A stretch of 47,008 nucleotides of DNA, taken from Rahnella woolbedingensis. Its GTDB lineage: Bacteria; Pseudomonadota; Gammaproteobacteria; Enterobacterales; Enterobacteriaceae. The position numbers and the translations under genes are program-made. Location: assembly GCF_003602095.1 (NCBI RefSeq), contig NZ_RAHH01000036.1, positions 1 to 47,008 on the forward strand, in the 5' to 3' direction. Under the pieces are notes generated by a model, which saw nothing but the letters and a program-made list of their open reading frames with translations, was not told where the DNA came from and made no database searches. Position 1 is the first letter of the stretch. Each line of letters opens with the position of its first letter. Positions 29,343-37,141 of the stretch are shown here, in pieces.

Positions 29343-30773
29343 TCAGTCAGACCGGTTTTTTGCCGCCTCAAACGCCGCGAGGGTGTCTTTTCTCGCCCGC
29401 GCGTGATCAATAACCGGCAGCGGATAGTCTAGCACGCGATGATGTTTCTCCGCCCAGCGATGCGGTTGATGAATGTCTCTTTCTGGCACATCCGCCAGCT
29501 CAGGCACCCAGGCTTTGATAAAGCGTCCGGCTTTGTCAAAACGTTCGCCCTGCGTGGTCGGATTGAAAATGCGGAAATACGGCGCGGCGTCGGTGCCGGT
29601 AGACGCGCCCCACTGCCAGCCGCCATTGTTGGCTGCCAGATCGCCGTCGAGCAGTTGTGACATGAAATACCGCTCGCCTTCGCGCCAGTTGATCAGCAAA
29701 TCTTTCACCAGAAAACTGGCGACAATCATACGCAGGCGGTTATGCATCCAGCCTGTCGCATTCAGCTGACGCATGGCCGCATCGACAATCGGGTAACCGG
29801 TTTTGCCGTCTTTCCACGCCTGCAAATCTTCCGGCGCATGACGCCAGCGCACATTGTCGGTCCATTCGACGAACGGCTGATGTTTGCAAAGCTTCGGCCA
29901 GGCGACGATCAGATGACGGTAAAACTCACGCCACACCAGTTCATTCAGCCAGCCGAACGCGCCGCCGTCTGTTTTCTCCAGCACGTCCGGGCATTCGGTG
30001 CGCAGACGGTTCAGACACTGGCGCGGTGAAAGCACGCCAATCGCCAGATATGGCGACAGCGAACTGGTGCCATCGACCGCAGGTAAATCGCGCTGTACGA
30101 GATAATCCTGTACCTGTTCGCGACAAAAACTGCGCAGCTGGTTACGGGCGGCTTCCTCGCCGATCGCAAAATTTTCACCAATATCGGCCAGCGGATAATC
30201 GAACGGCATCAGCCGGTGCATCACCACTTTTCCGGCATTTTCGCGGGCGGGCGGCGCAGGTAAAGAACGGCTGTCGGACTCGGTCAGGCGGGATAAAAAC
30301 GCCCGGCGAAAAGGCGTATACACCTTGTACATCTCATTGTTGCCGGTCGTGACCGAACCCGGCGGCAACAGCAGGCTGTCATCAAATGCGTGGCAGATGA
30401 CTGATTCACTGACTGCTTTTTCCAGCGCCACATCACGCTGACGCTCGTTGATTTCATACTGTTTGTTGTAAAACAGCGCATCCACCTTTTCGGCTTTACA
30501 GAACTCTTTCAGCCAGTCCACGCTGTCGGCAAAATCATCACACTGATGGTAATGCAGCCCGATGCCGCGTTCCGCCAGCGCATGTTGCAGCGACTGCAAA
30601 TGTTGATAAATAAACATCGCCTGGCGCGGCGCCATTTCATGCTGTTTCCACTGTTCCGGCGTGGCAATAAAAAGGGCTATCACATGCGCCTGCGGATCCT
30701 CACAGGCGGCGTGCAACGCGCGGTTATCGGTTATCCGCAGATCATTACGGAACCAGACTAAATGCGTGGTCAT
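29343..30773 (-). CDS. phrB: Deoxyribodipyrimidine photolyase (class I CPD)
   Basis: 476 aa. An N-terminal antenna-cofactor domain (TTHLVWFRNDLRITDN) is followed by a FAD-binding helical domain with GTSSLSPYLAIGVLSPRQC, WREFYRHLIVAWP, TGWMHNRLRMIVASFLVKDLL and NGGWQWGASTGTDAAPYFRIFNP. It repairs cyclobutane pyrimidine dimers using blue light, with FADH- and a folate antenna in relatives. AAAGGAG precedes the ATG and partly overlaps the end of ybgA (10-base gap), so the two are co-expressed. ybgA-phr pairing is conserved in E. coli. Confidence 0.97.
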   Translation of the reverse strand: MTTHLVWFRNDLRITDNRALHAACEDPQAHVIALFIATPEQWKQHEMAPRQAMFIYQHLQSLQHALAERGIGLHYHQCDDFADSVDWLKEFCKAEKVDALFYNKQYEINERQRDVALEKAVSESVICHAFDDSLLLPPGSVTTGNNEMYKVYTPFRRAFLSRLTESDSRSLPAPPARENAGKVVMHRLMPFDYPLADIGENFAIGEEAARNQLRSFCREQVQDYLVQRDLPAVDGTSSLSPYLAIGVLSPRQCLNRLRTECPDVLEKTDGGAFGWLNELVWREFYRHLIVAWPKLCKHQPFVEWTDNVRWRHAPEDLQAWKDGKTGYPIVDAAMRQLNATGWMHNRLRMIVASFLVKDLLINWREGERYFMSQLLDGDLAANNGGWQWGASTGTDAAPYFRIFNPTTQGERFDKAGRFIKAWVPELADVPERDIHQPHRWAEKHHRVLDYPLPVIDHARARKDTLAAFEAAKNRSD

Positions 30774-30783
30774 AACACTCCTT

Positions 30784-31737
30784 TTAATGTCCGTATCGAA
30801 GTTTTAAAGCTTCCGGGTAGGGCTCGAAATAACGCTGGTCAGCCAGATAAGCGTCCGGATATTCCGACATGTAATGTTTGAGCAAAGTGATGGGCGCCAG
30901 CAGCGGTTGCATGCCCTGACGGTAACGGTCGATAAGCCCGGCCAGTTCCTGACGTTGCGGCGAACTCAGCTGTTTGCGGAAATATCCCTGAACGTGCATC
31001 AGCACGTTGGTGTGATTGCGGCGCGTGGCTTTGTGGCTCAGCAGATTCATCAGCCGCAGACGGTATTCGTCAAAGTATTTATCGAGGGAATCCCACCCGG
31101 CCATCGCAGCGACAAAGCGCCCCAGTTCGCGGTATTCCGGCTGAGAATGGGCCAGCAAAATGAGTTTATAACGGCTATGGAAAGCCATCAGCTTGCCGCG
31201 CGTCAGACCGCTTTCACGCAGCTGATTGAGCTCAAAAAGCGTAAAAATGCGCTCGACGAAATTCTCGCGCAGCACGGGATCATTCAGCCGGCCGTCTTCT
31301 TCCACCGGCAGCCACGGATGCTGTTTCATCAGCTCGGCGGTATAAATCCCCACACCGGATTTTTTAGCATCTTTGCCGTTGGCGCTGTAAACCCGCACGC
31401 GCTCCATCCCGCAGCTGGGAGATTTTGCGCAGACGATATAGCCGCAAAGATGCTCAAGTGGCGCGACGCGTTTCTCGGCGTAGGCCTGCATTTTCTCGGT
31501 GATATCGGTGGTTTCGTCGTTGCTGAAACGCATGATCACGCCATCGTCACTTTTAATCAGACGCAGCGCCGCGCGGGGTGACGGTAAGCCGATGGCCATT
31601 TCCGGGCAAATCGACTCAAAGCGCACATAAGGCGACAACTGCTCGACCGCAAACGCCAGGCGTTTATGACCACCATCAAAACGGACGTTGTCACCCAACA
31701 GACATGCACTGATGCCAACTGGAATTGTTTTCGCCAT
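30784..31737 (-). CDS. ybgA: TudS-DUF1722 fusion (YbgA family, RudS-like thiouridine desulfidase)
   Basis: 317 aa, about twice the length of E. coli YbgA (about 169 aa, DUF1722 only). Residues 1 to about 155 are a DUF523/TudS domain with Cys12 (ISACLLG), Cys44 (ESICPEM) and Cys109 (KSPSCGMERVRVY), the probable [4Fe-4S] ligands; residues about 160-317 are DUF1722. TudS proteins desulfurate thiouracil, and TudS-DUF1722 fusions (RudS) have been reported to remove sulfur from tRNA 4-thiouridine. Its place directly before phrB fits a near-UV response because s4U is the near-UV photosensor in tRNA. Function here is inferred. GGGAGCTGACC precedes the start. Confidence 0.88.
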   Translation of the reverse strand: MAKTIPVGISACLLGDNVRFDGGHKRLAFAVEQLSPYVRFESICPEMAIGLPSPRAALRLIKSDDGVIMRFSNDETTDITEKMQAYAEKRVAPLEHLCGYIVCAKSPSCGMERVRVYSANGKDAKKSGVGIYTAELMKQHPWLPVEEDGRLNDPVLRENFVERIFTLFELNQLRESGLTRGKLMAFHSRYKLILLAHSQPEYRELGRFVAAMAGWDSLDKYFDEYRLRLMNLLSHKATRRNHTNVLMHVQGYFRKQLSSPQRQELAGLIDRYRQGMQPLLAPITLLKHYMSEYPDAYLADQRYFEPYPEALKLRYGH

Positions 31738-31790
31738 GGTCAGCTCCCGGAATTAAGTAAAAGAGGGGTGCCTGAACTTCATCACCTGCA

Positions 31791-31816
31791 TGTATAACTT
31801 TAGCACAAGTTATACA
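31791..31816 (-). promoter_or_regulatory. 26-bp palindromic operator upstream of ybgA-phrB
   Basis: TGTATAACTT (31791-31800), six bases, and AAGTTATACA (31807-31816) form a perfect inverted repeat 54 bases before the ybgA start. On the minus strand TTTTAT and TATACA flank it with a 19-bp spacer, the layout of promoters controlled by MerR-type activators, some of which (LitR/CarH) are light-responsive and act on photolyase genes. A nearby TTGTACA (31828-31834) is a possible second half-site. No MerR gene is in the window. Confidence 0.55.
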
Positions 31817-31853
31817 TAAAAATAATGTTGTACAGGTTTATCGACGGGCAATA

Positions 31854-31882
31854 AAAAACCCCGTCGGGGAAACGGGGTTTTT
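31854..31882. terminator. Terminator-like hairpin upstream of ybgA
   Basis: AAAAACCCCG (31854-31863) and CGGGGTTTTT (31873-31882) form a perfect 10-bp stem with a 9-base loop; the A and T tracts make it bidirectional. It would stop ybfA transcription (minus strand) before it reaches ybgA. Confidence 0.85.
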
Positions 31883-32011
31883 GGCCCCTCCCCTGCGAAG
31901 GGGGAGGATGGGAGGGGATTTAGCAGACCGAACAACGGCTTACGCAGACTTCAAATCGGGTGTTTGACCTTAATACCCCACCCCAACCCTCACCTTCGCA
32001 GGGGAGGGGGC
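31883..32011. repeat. C/G-rich inverted-repeat element between ybgA and ybfA
   Basis: Left arm 31883-31918 (GGCCCCTCCCCTGCGAAGGG...) and right arm 31976-32011 (reverse complement AGCCCCCTCCCCTGCGAAGG...) are imperfect inverted repeats of about 36 bases with a 57-base centre. Each arm itself contains a small CCCTCCCC/GGGGAGG palindrome. Sequences of this kind occur as dispersed repeats in enterobacteria (REP/BIME or MITE-like). It abuts the ybfA stop codon. No open frame inside. Confidence 0.6.
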
Positions 32012-32015
32012 TAAA

Positions 32016-32222
32016 TTAATAAAAATCTTGTGTTGCCATCTCAGCATGACTCAGCCATACCGGCTTATCGCTGGTTTTCATCCAGACGCGGTGTAAATAG
32101 CTGTAAAAACGGGCGCGGTCAGCGCGGAACAGCATAACCGGCAGGGCCAGAACACCAGCTGCGATAACAAAAGCGCGGCGGGCCAGTATGCGGGTCATTG
32201 TGTACGGGGTGTAATCGTTCAT
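32016..32222 (-). CDS. ybfA: DUF2517 family protein YbfA
   Basis: 68 aa, the same as E. coli YbfA. The start [13 protein letters not shown] is chosen because AGGAG lies eight bases upstream and the length matches; the frame stays open 26 codons further without homologous sequence. A hydrophobic segment (about 16-33, [15 protein letters not shown]) precedes the conserved [21 protein letters not shown] and ATQDFY end. Function unknown; a small membrane-associated protein. It diverges from kdpF, as in E. coli. Confidence 0.93.
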   Translation of the reverse strand: MNDYTPYTMTRILARRAFVIAAGVLALPVMLFRADRARFYSYLHRVWMKTSDKPVWLSHAEMATQDFY

Positions 32223-32517
32223 AGCGTTGCTCCTGTCATATTTTTCGGAAACTGTAAGTTGCGAAAAATATACCGCAATTGATGAAATTTTACTACTCAT
32301 CTGACCACTTTGAAGTGTAAATTTTCGCCAATTTTGCCCAATCGCTGTAATTGAGTTACAGAATGGTTAAATAAATACACAATTAAAGTTAATCGCGATT
32401 ACTAAGTCATTGGCGTTACAGCAAGGCATCAGGCGAAAGCATCCCGATGAGCTGACTCAGGTCAGTGATTTGGGTTATTGAGCGCAGATAACGCCGCTGT
32501 GGCTTCAGGGATGAAGG
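32223..32517. other. ybfA-kdpF divergent intergenic region
   Basis: About 300 bases without a gene before the KdpE box. It contains an inverted repeat CTGTAA-TTGAG-TTACAG (32345-32361) upstream of ybfA and the second copy of the dispersed repeat (32397-32495). I checked it for a riboswitch because it folds (CTGAC/GTCAG hairpin, outer CATCCC/GGGATG), but the matching copy near sdhC explains it better as a repeat. Confidence 0.5.
32397..32495 (-). repeat. Dispersed intergenic repeat, copy B (inverted)
   Basis: Read on the minus strand this 99-nt stretch begins GGCGTTATCTGCGCTCAATA and aligns without gaps to copy A at 19855-19953, with about 73 identical positions by hand count. The best-kept segment is the central AATCACTGAC...GTCAGCTCAT. 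It ends about 23 bases before the KdpE box, between two divergent genes. Confidence 0.7.
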
Positions 32518-32546
32518 AATTTTTATACTTTTTTTACACGCCCGTG
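32518..32546 (+). promoter_or_regulatory. KdpE-binding site of the kdpFABC promoter
   Basis: TTTTATACTTTTTTTACACG (32521-32540) and flanking bases match the T-rich KdpE operator upstream of E. coli kdpFABC almost base for base. It lies about 80-100 bases before kdpF. Phosphorylated KdpE activates here under K+ limitation. I do not call the exact -35/-10. Confidence 0.8.
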
Positions 32547-32622
32547 CTGTTTCTTTTCAGGATCTTTTCCTGCCTTTCCTTATTCTCGCCACAACATAAA
32601 AACACACCTGTGGAGGTGGATT

Positions 32623-32712
32623 GTGAGTGTTGGCGTAATCTGCGGCGCATTACTGGTTCTTCTGCTGCTCGGCTATCTGGTTTATGCCCTGCTGAATGCG
32701 GAGGATTTTTAA
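32623..32712 (+). CDS. kdpF: K(+)-transporting ATPase small subunit KdpF
   Basis: 29 aa single-helix membrane peptide, read directly from the sequence. It has a GTG start followed by SVGVICGALLVLLLLGYLV and ends ALLNAEDF, one residue class away from E. coli KdpF and the same length. GGAGGTGGATT precedes the start. It stabilises the KdpABC complex. Its TAA stop directly abuts the kdpA ATG. Confidence 0.93.
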   Translation: MSVGVICGALLVLLLLGYLVYALLNAEDF

Positions 32713-34401
32713 ATGGCCGCAACCGGATTCTTACTGATTGCCAGTTTTATGCTGGTGCTTTTGCTGCTGGCAAAACCACTGGGACACTTTATTGCTCAAC
32801 TGATCGAAGGACAGCCCGGCGCATTTATTCAGCGCATAGAAAACGGTGTTTTACGCACGTCTGGCAGCAGTCATGCTGAAATGAACTGGTGGCAGTACGC
32901 GCTGGCGATCATGGTGTTCAACATTCTGGGCATCATGGTGCTGATGACGATGCTGATGGCACAGGGCGTGTTGCCGATGAACCCGCAGCATTTTGGCGGG
33001 CTGTCATGGGATCTGGCTTTCAACACTTCGGTGAGTTTCGTCACCAACACTAACTGGCAGGCTTACAGCGGCGAAAGCACGCTGAGCTATCTCAGTCAGA
33101 TGGTCGGGCTGACCGTCCAGAACTTCCTCTCTGCTGCAACCGGTATCGCCGTGGCGTTCGCCCTGATCCGAGCCTTTGCGCGCCCTTCAGCGCAAACCAT
33201 CGGTAACGCCTGGACGGATTTATGGCGCATCACGCTGTATCTGCTGTTGCCGGTGTCCTTCCTGCTGGCGTTGTTTTTCGTCAGTCAGGGCGTGCTGCAA
33301 AACTTCGAAGCGTATCAGCACATCACTACGCTGGAAGGTCTGCAACAGACATTGCCGATGGGGCCGGTGGCTTCGCAGGAAGCGATCAAAATGCTCGGCA
33401 CCAACGGTGGCGGCTTCTTTGGTGCTAACTCCGCGCATCCGTTTGAGAACCCGACAGCGCTGAGCAACATGGTGCAGATGCTGGCGATTTTCATTATCCC
33501 CTGCGCGTTGTGCTTCGCATTTGGCCGTGTGGTCGGCGATAACCGTCAGGGCCATGCACTGGTCTGGGCGATGTCGGTGATTTTCGTGGTTTCCGTCGTC
33601 GTGGTGATGTACGCCGAACTCAAAGGCAATCCGCACTTCAGGATGCTGGGCGCTAACAGCAACTTCAATATGGAAGGTAAGGAAAGCCGCTTCGGTATTC
33701 TGGCTTCCAGTTTGTATGCAGTGGTGACGACGGCGGCGTCGTGCGGTGCGGTCAACGCCATGCACGATTCCTTTACCGCACTCGGCGGCATGGTACCGAT
33801 GTGGCTGATGCAGATTGGTGAAGTGGTATTCGGCGGCGTGGGTTCTGGTCTGTACGGCATGCTGCTGTTCGTGCTGCTAACGGTGTTTATCGCCGGGCTG
33901 ATGATTGGCCGCACACCGGAATACCTCGGTAAGAAAATCGACGTTTACGACATGAAGATGACTGCGTTGGCAATCCTGGTCACACCGACGCTGGTCCTGC
34001 TCGGCACCGCGCTGGCGCTGGTCACCGATGCCGGTCGTGCGGGGATTTTAAACCCCGGCGCACACGGTTTCAGTGAGGTGCTGTACGCGGTGTCTTCCGC
34101 CGCCAACAACAACGGCAGCGCGTTTGCCGGGCTGAGCGTTAACACTCCGTTCTACAACTTGTTGCTGGCAGCCTGCATGTTCTTCGGCCGCTTCGGGGTG
34201 ATTATTCCTGTGCTGGCGATTGCCGGTTCACTGGTGGCGAAAAAGCGCCAGCAGGCAGGCAACGGCACCCTGCCGACCTCCGGCCCGCTGTTTATCGGCC
34301 TGCTGGTCGGCACCGTGTTGTTAGTCGGCGCACTGACCTTTATTCCGGCGCTGGCGCTGGGGCCGGTCGCGGAGCATTTGCAGGTCTGGTCAGCACAGTA
34401 A
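32713..34401 (+). CDS. kdpA: K(+)-transporting ATPase potassium-binding subunit KdpA
   Basis: 562 aa integral membrane protein of the superfamily of K+ transporters, with ten predicted helices. Four selectivity-filter loops are visible: [47 protein letters not shown] and [13 protein letters not shown]. KdpA binds and conducts K+ while KdpB hydrolyses ATP. It directly follows kdpF with no gap and precedes kdpB. GAGGA inside the kdpF end is the ribosome site. Confidence 0.98.
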   Translation: MAATGFLLIASFMLVLLLLAKPLGHFIAQLIEGQPGAFIQRIENGVLRTSGSSHAEMNWWQYALAIMVFNILGIMVLMTMLMAQGVLPMNPQHFGGLSWDLAFNTSVSFVTNTNWQAYSGESTLSYLSQMVGLTVQNFLSAATGIAVAFALIRAFARPSAQTIGNAWTDLWRITLYLLLPVSFLLALFFVSQGVLQNFEAYQHITTLEGLQQTLPMGPVASQEAIKMLGTNGGGFFGANSAHPFENPTALSNMVQMLAIFIIPCALCFAFGRVVGDNRQGHALVWAMSVIFVVSVVVVMYAELKGNPHFRMLGANSNFNMEGKESRFGILASSLYAVVTTAASCGAVNAMHDSFTALGGMVPMWLMQIGEVVFGGVGSGLYGMLLFVLLTVFIAGLMIGRTPEYLGKKIDVYDMKMTALAILVTPTLVLLGTALALVTDAGRAGILNPGAHGFSEVLYAVSSAANNNGSAFAGLSVNTPFYNLLLAACMFFGRFGVIIPVLAIAGSLVAKKRQQAGNGTLPTSGPLFIGLLVGTVLLVGALTFIPALALGPVAEHLQVWSAQ

Positions 34402-34444
34402 TGCTGCGTAACTCGTTGAACTGATGAATATAGAGACTAAAAAG

Positions 34445-36511
34445 ATGAGTCGTAAACAACGTGCGTTATTTGAACCCCGTCTGATCCGCACTGCCCTGCT
34501 GGATTCGGTGAAAAAACTGGATCCTCGCGTTCAGTGGCGCAATCCGGTGATGTTCGTGGTGTATCTGGGCAGCATTCTGACCACGCTTATCTGGCTGGCG
34601 ATTTTGCTGCACCGTACCGACGGCAGCGCGGCCTTTACCGGCAGCGTGTCGCTGTGGCTGTGGTTCACGGTGCTGTTTGCCAACTTCGCCGAAGCGCTGG
34701 CGGAAGGCCGCAGCAAGGCGCAGGCGCAGAGCCTTAAAGGCGTGCAGAAAACCAGCTGGGCGAAAAAGATTTATGAACCGCGCCCTGAATCTCCGGTGAT
34801 TAAAGTTGCCGCTGATACGCTGCGCAAAGGCGATTACGTACTGATCGAGGCAGGCGATACCGTGCCGTGCGACGGTGAAGTGCTGGTCGGCGGCGCGTCG
34901 GTGGATGAAAGCGCCATTACCGGTGAATCCGCACCGGTGATCCGCGAATCCGGCGGTGACTTCTCGTCTGTTACCGGCGGGACGCGCGTCTTATCCGACT
35001 GGCTGGTGGTCGAGTGCTCGGCGAACCCCGGCGATACCTTCCTCGACCGCATGATTGCGATGGTCGAAGGCGCGAAACGTCGCAAAACGCCAAACGAAGT
35101 GGCGCTGACCATTTTGCTGGTGGCGCTGACGCTGGTGTTCGTGCTGGCGACGGCCACGCTCTATCCGTTCTCACTGTTTAGCGTGGGCGCCAGTCACGCC
35201 GGTATTCCGGTGACTATCACCGTGCTGGTGGCGCTGCTGGTGTGTCTGATCCCGACCACCATCGGTGGCTTGTTGTCAGCCATCGGCGTGGCAGGTATGA
35301 GCCGCATGCTGGAAGCAAACGTGATTGCCACCAGTGGCCGTGCGGTGGAAGCCGCCGGTGACGTAGATGTGTTGCTGCTGGATAAAACCGGCACCATCAC
35401 GCTCGGTAACCGCCAGGCATCGCAGTTCCTGCCCGCGCCTCAGGTGACGGAACAGGAACTGGCCGATGCCGCGCAGTTATCGTCTCTGGCCGATGAAACG
35501 CCGGAAGGTCGCAGTATCGTGGTGCTGGCGAAGCAGCGCTTTAACCTGCGCGAACGCGACATTCATTCACTGAATGCGACTTTCGTGCCCTTCTCCGCGC
35601 AAACCCGCATGAGTGGCGTTAACGTCGGTGAGCGCAGCATCCGTAAAGGTGCGGTGGATGCGATTCGTCGTCACGTGGAATCCAACGGCGGCACCTTCCC
35701 GAAAGCCGTCGATGGGCTGGTGGAAAACGTGGCGCGTAAAGGCGGTACGCCGCTGGTGGTAGCAGAAGGTGCGAAAGTGCTGGGCGTGGTCGAGCTGAAA
35801 GATATCGTCAAAGGCGGCATCAAAGAGCGTTTCGCCGAGCTGCGCAAAATGGGCATCAAAACGGTGATGATCACCGGGGATAACCGTCTGACTGCCGCCG
35901 CAATTGCCGCTGAAGCCGGTGTCGACGATTTTCTGGCAGAAGCCACGCCGGAAGCCAAACTGGCCTTGATTCGTCAGTATCAGTCGGAAGGTCGCTTAGT
36001 CGCCATGACCGGAGATGGTACCAACGATGCCCCTGCACTGGCGCAGGCTGATGTGGCAGTGGCGATGAACTCAGGGACGCAGGCGGCGAAAGAAGCCGGG
36101 AACATGGTCGATCTCGATTCCAACCCGACCAAGCTGATTGAAGTGGTGCATATCGGTAAACAGATGCTGATGACCCGTGGTTCGCTGACCACATTCAGTA
36201 TCGCCAACGACGTGGCGAAGTATTTCGCCATTATTCCGGCGGCGTTTGCGGCGACGTATCCGCAGCTGAATGCGCTGAACGTGATGCACCTGACGTCGCC
36301 GTCTTCGGCCATTATGTCGGCGGTTATTTTCAACGCCCTGGTGATTGTATTTCTGATCCCCCTGGCGCTGAAAGGCGTGAGCTATAAAGCCATGAGTGCC
36401 GCCGCGCTGCTGCGCCGAAACCTGTGGATTTATGGCGTCGGCGGGCTGCTGGTGCCGTTCGCCGGTATCAAACTGATTGACGTGATCCTGACCGTTTTAC
36501 ATCTGAGCTGA
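34445..36511 (+). CDS. kdpB: K(+)-transporting P-type ATPase subunit KdpB
   Basis: 688 aa from [11 protein letters not shown], the start conserved in E. coli; an ATG seven codons upstream (34424) is possible but adds MNIETKK with no ribosome site. The phosphorylated Asp313 lies in [13 protein letters not shown]. The actuator motif TGES (ITGESAPVI) and hinge [15 protein letters not shown] are intact. It is the catalytic subunit of the high-affinity K+ pump. In relatives a serine in the TGES region is phosphorylated to inhibit the pump at high K+. Confidence 0.97.
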   Translation: MSRKQRALFEPRLIRTALLDSVKKLDPRVQWRNPVMFVVYLGSILTTLIWLAILLHRTDGSAAFTGSVSLWLWFTVLFANFAEALAEGRSKAQAQSLKGVQKTSWAKKIYEPRPESPVIKVAADTLRKGDYVLIEAGDTVPCDGEVLVGGASVDESAITGESAPVIRESGGDFSSVTGGTRVLSDWLVVECSANPGDTFLDRMIAMVEGAKRRKTPNEVALTILLVALTLVFVLATATLYPFSLFSVGASHAGIPVTITVLVALLVCLIPTTIGGLLSAIGVAGMSRMLEANVIATSGRAVEAAGDVDVLLLDKTGTITLGNRQASQFLPAPQVTEQELADAAQLSSLADETPEGRSIVVLAKQRFNLRERDIHSLNATFVPFSAQTRMSGVNVGERSIRKGAVDAIRRHVESNGGTFPKAVDGLVENVARKGGTPLVVAEGAKVLGVVELKDIVKGGIKERFAELRKMGIKTVMITGDNRLTAAAIAAEAGVDDFLAEATPEAKLALIRQYQSEGRLVAMTGDGTNDAPALAQADVAVAMNSGTQAAKEAGNMVDLDSNPTKLIEVVHIGKQMLMTRGSLTTFSIANDVAKYFAIIPAAFAATYPQLNALNVMHLTSPSSAIMSAVIFNALVIVFLIPLALKGVSYKAMSAAALLRRNLWIYGVGGLLVPFAGIKLIDVILTVLHLS

Positions 36512-36529
36512 TTTTTGAGGAAGACTATT

Positions 36530-37123
36530 ATGTCCGTTAAAAGAATGTCCTATGTCGGCCCGGCTCTGGTGATGACGGTTCTGCTGACCCTGGCGACCGG
36601 CGTCGTTTATCCGCTGCTGACCACCGGCGTTTCTGAGCTGGTGTTCCGCCCGCAGGCGATGGGTTCGCTGATTAAAGACAGCGGCAATAAAGTGATTGGC
36701 TCTGAATTGATCGGCCAGAATTTTACCCGTAATGATTATTTCTGGGGACGTCCGTCCGTCACCTCCGACTCGCCGTATAACCCGATGGCTTCCGGCGGGA
36801 GCAATCTGGCGGCCAGTAATCCGGCGCTGGATCAGACGGTGAAAGACCGCGTGGCGGCGCTGCGTAAGGCCAATCCGCATAGTCCTGCGGCGGTACCGGT
36901 GGATCTGGTAACCGCCAGCGGCAGCGGATTAGATCCGCAGATTTCAGCGGAGGCCGCCCAATGGCAGGCTTCACGCATTGCTGCCGCACGCGGTCTGCCA
37001 CTGGCGCAAGTGGATAAATTGATTGATGATAATACCTCATCGCCGCTGATTGGTTTCCTCGGCCCCGACGTCGTGAACGTGCTCGGTCTGAACTTAGCCC
37101 TGGATGAACTGAAAGCCAATTAA
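36530..37123 (+). CDS. kdpC: K(+)-transporting ATPase subunit KdpC
   Basis: 197 aa. The ATG with GAGGA upstream is preferred over an in-frame TTG five codons before it. One N-terminal membrane helix (about 8-30) is followed by a periplasmic domain with SELIGQNFTRNDYFWGRPS, YNPMASGGSNLAASNPALD and VNVLGLNLALDELK, the family motifs. KdpC assembles and supports KdpFABC. It lies 18 bases after kdpB and 18 before kdpD. Confidence 0.97.
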   Translation: MSVKRMSYVGPALVMTVLLTLATGVVYPLLTTGVSELVFRPQAMGSLIKDSGNKVIGSELIGQNFTRNDYFWGRPSVTSDSPYNPMASGGSNLAASNPALDQTVKDRVAALRKANPHSPAAVPVDLVTASGSGLDPQISAEAAQWQASRIAAARGLPLAQVDKLIDDNTSSPLIGFLGPDVVNVLGLNLALDELKAN

Positions 37124-37141
37124 TCAACCTGACAGGATGAT

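Noticed and set aside
32397-32520. Possible riboswitch before kdpF
   Set aside because: The fold looked riboswitch-like, but it did not match known K+-, Mn- or c-di-AMP-type consensus words I know, and the second copy near sdhC shows it is a repeat.
32478-32879. 133-codon frame overlapping the KdpE box, kdpF and kdpA
   Set aside because: It covers the promoter and the kdpF coding sequence in another frame; kdpF is unmistakable, so this frame is not a gene.
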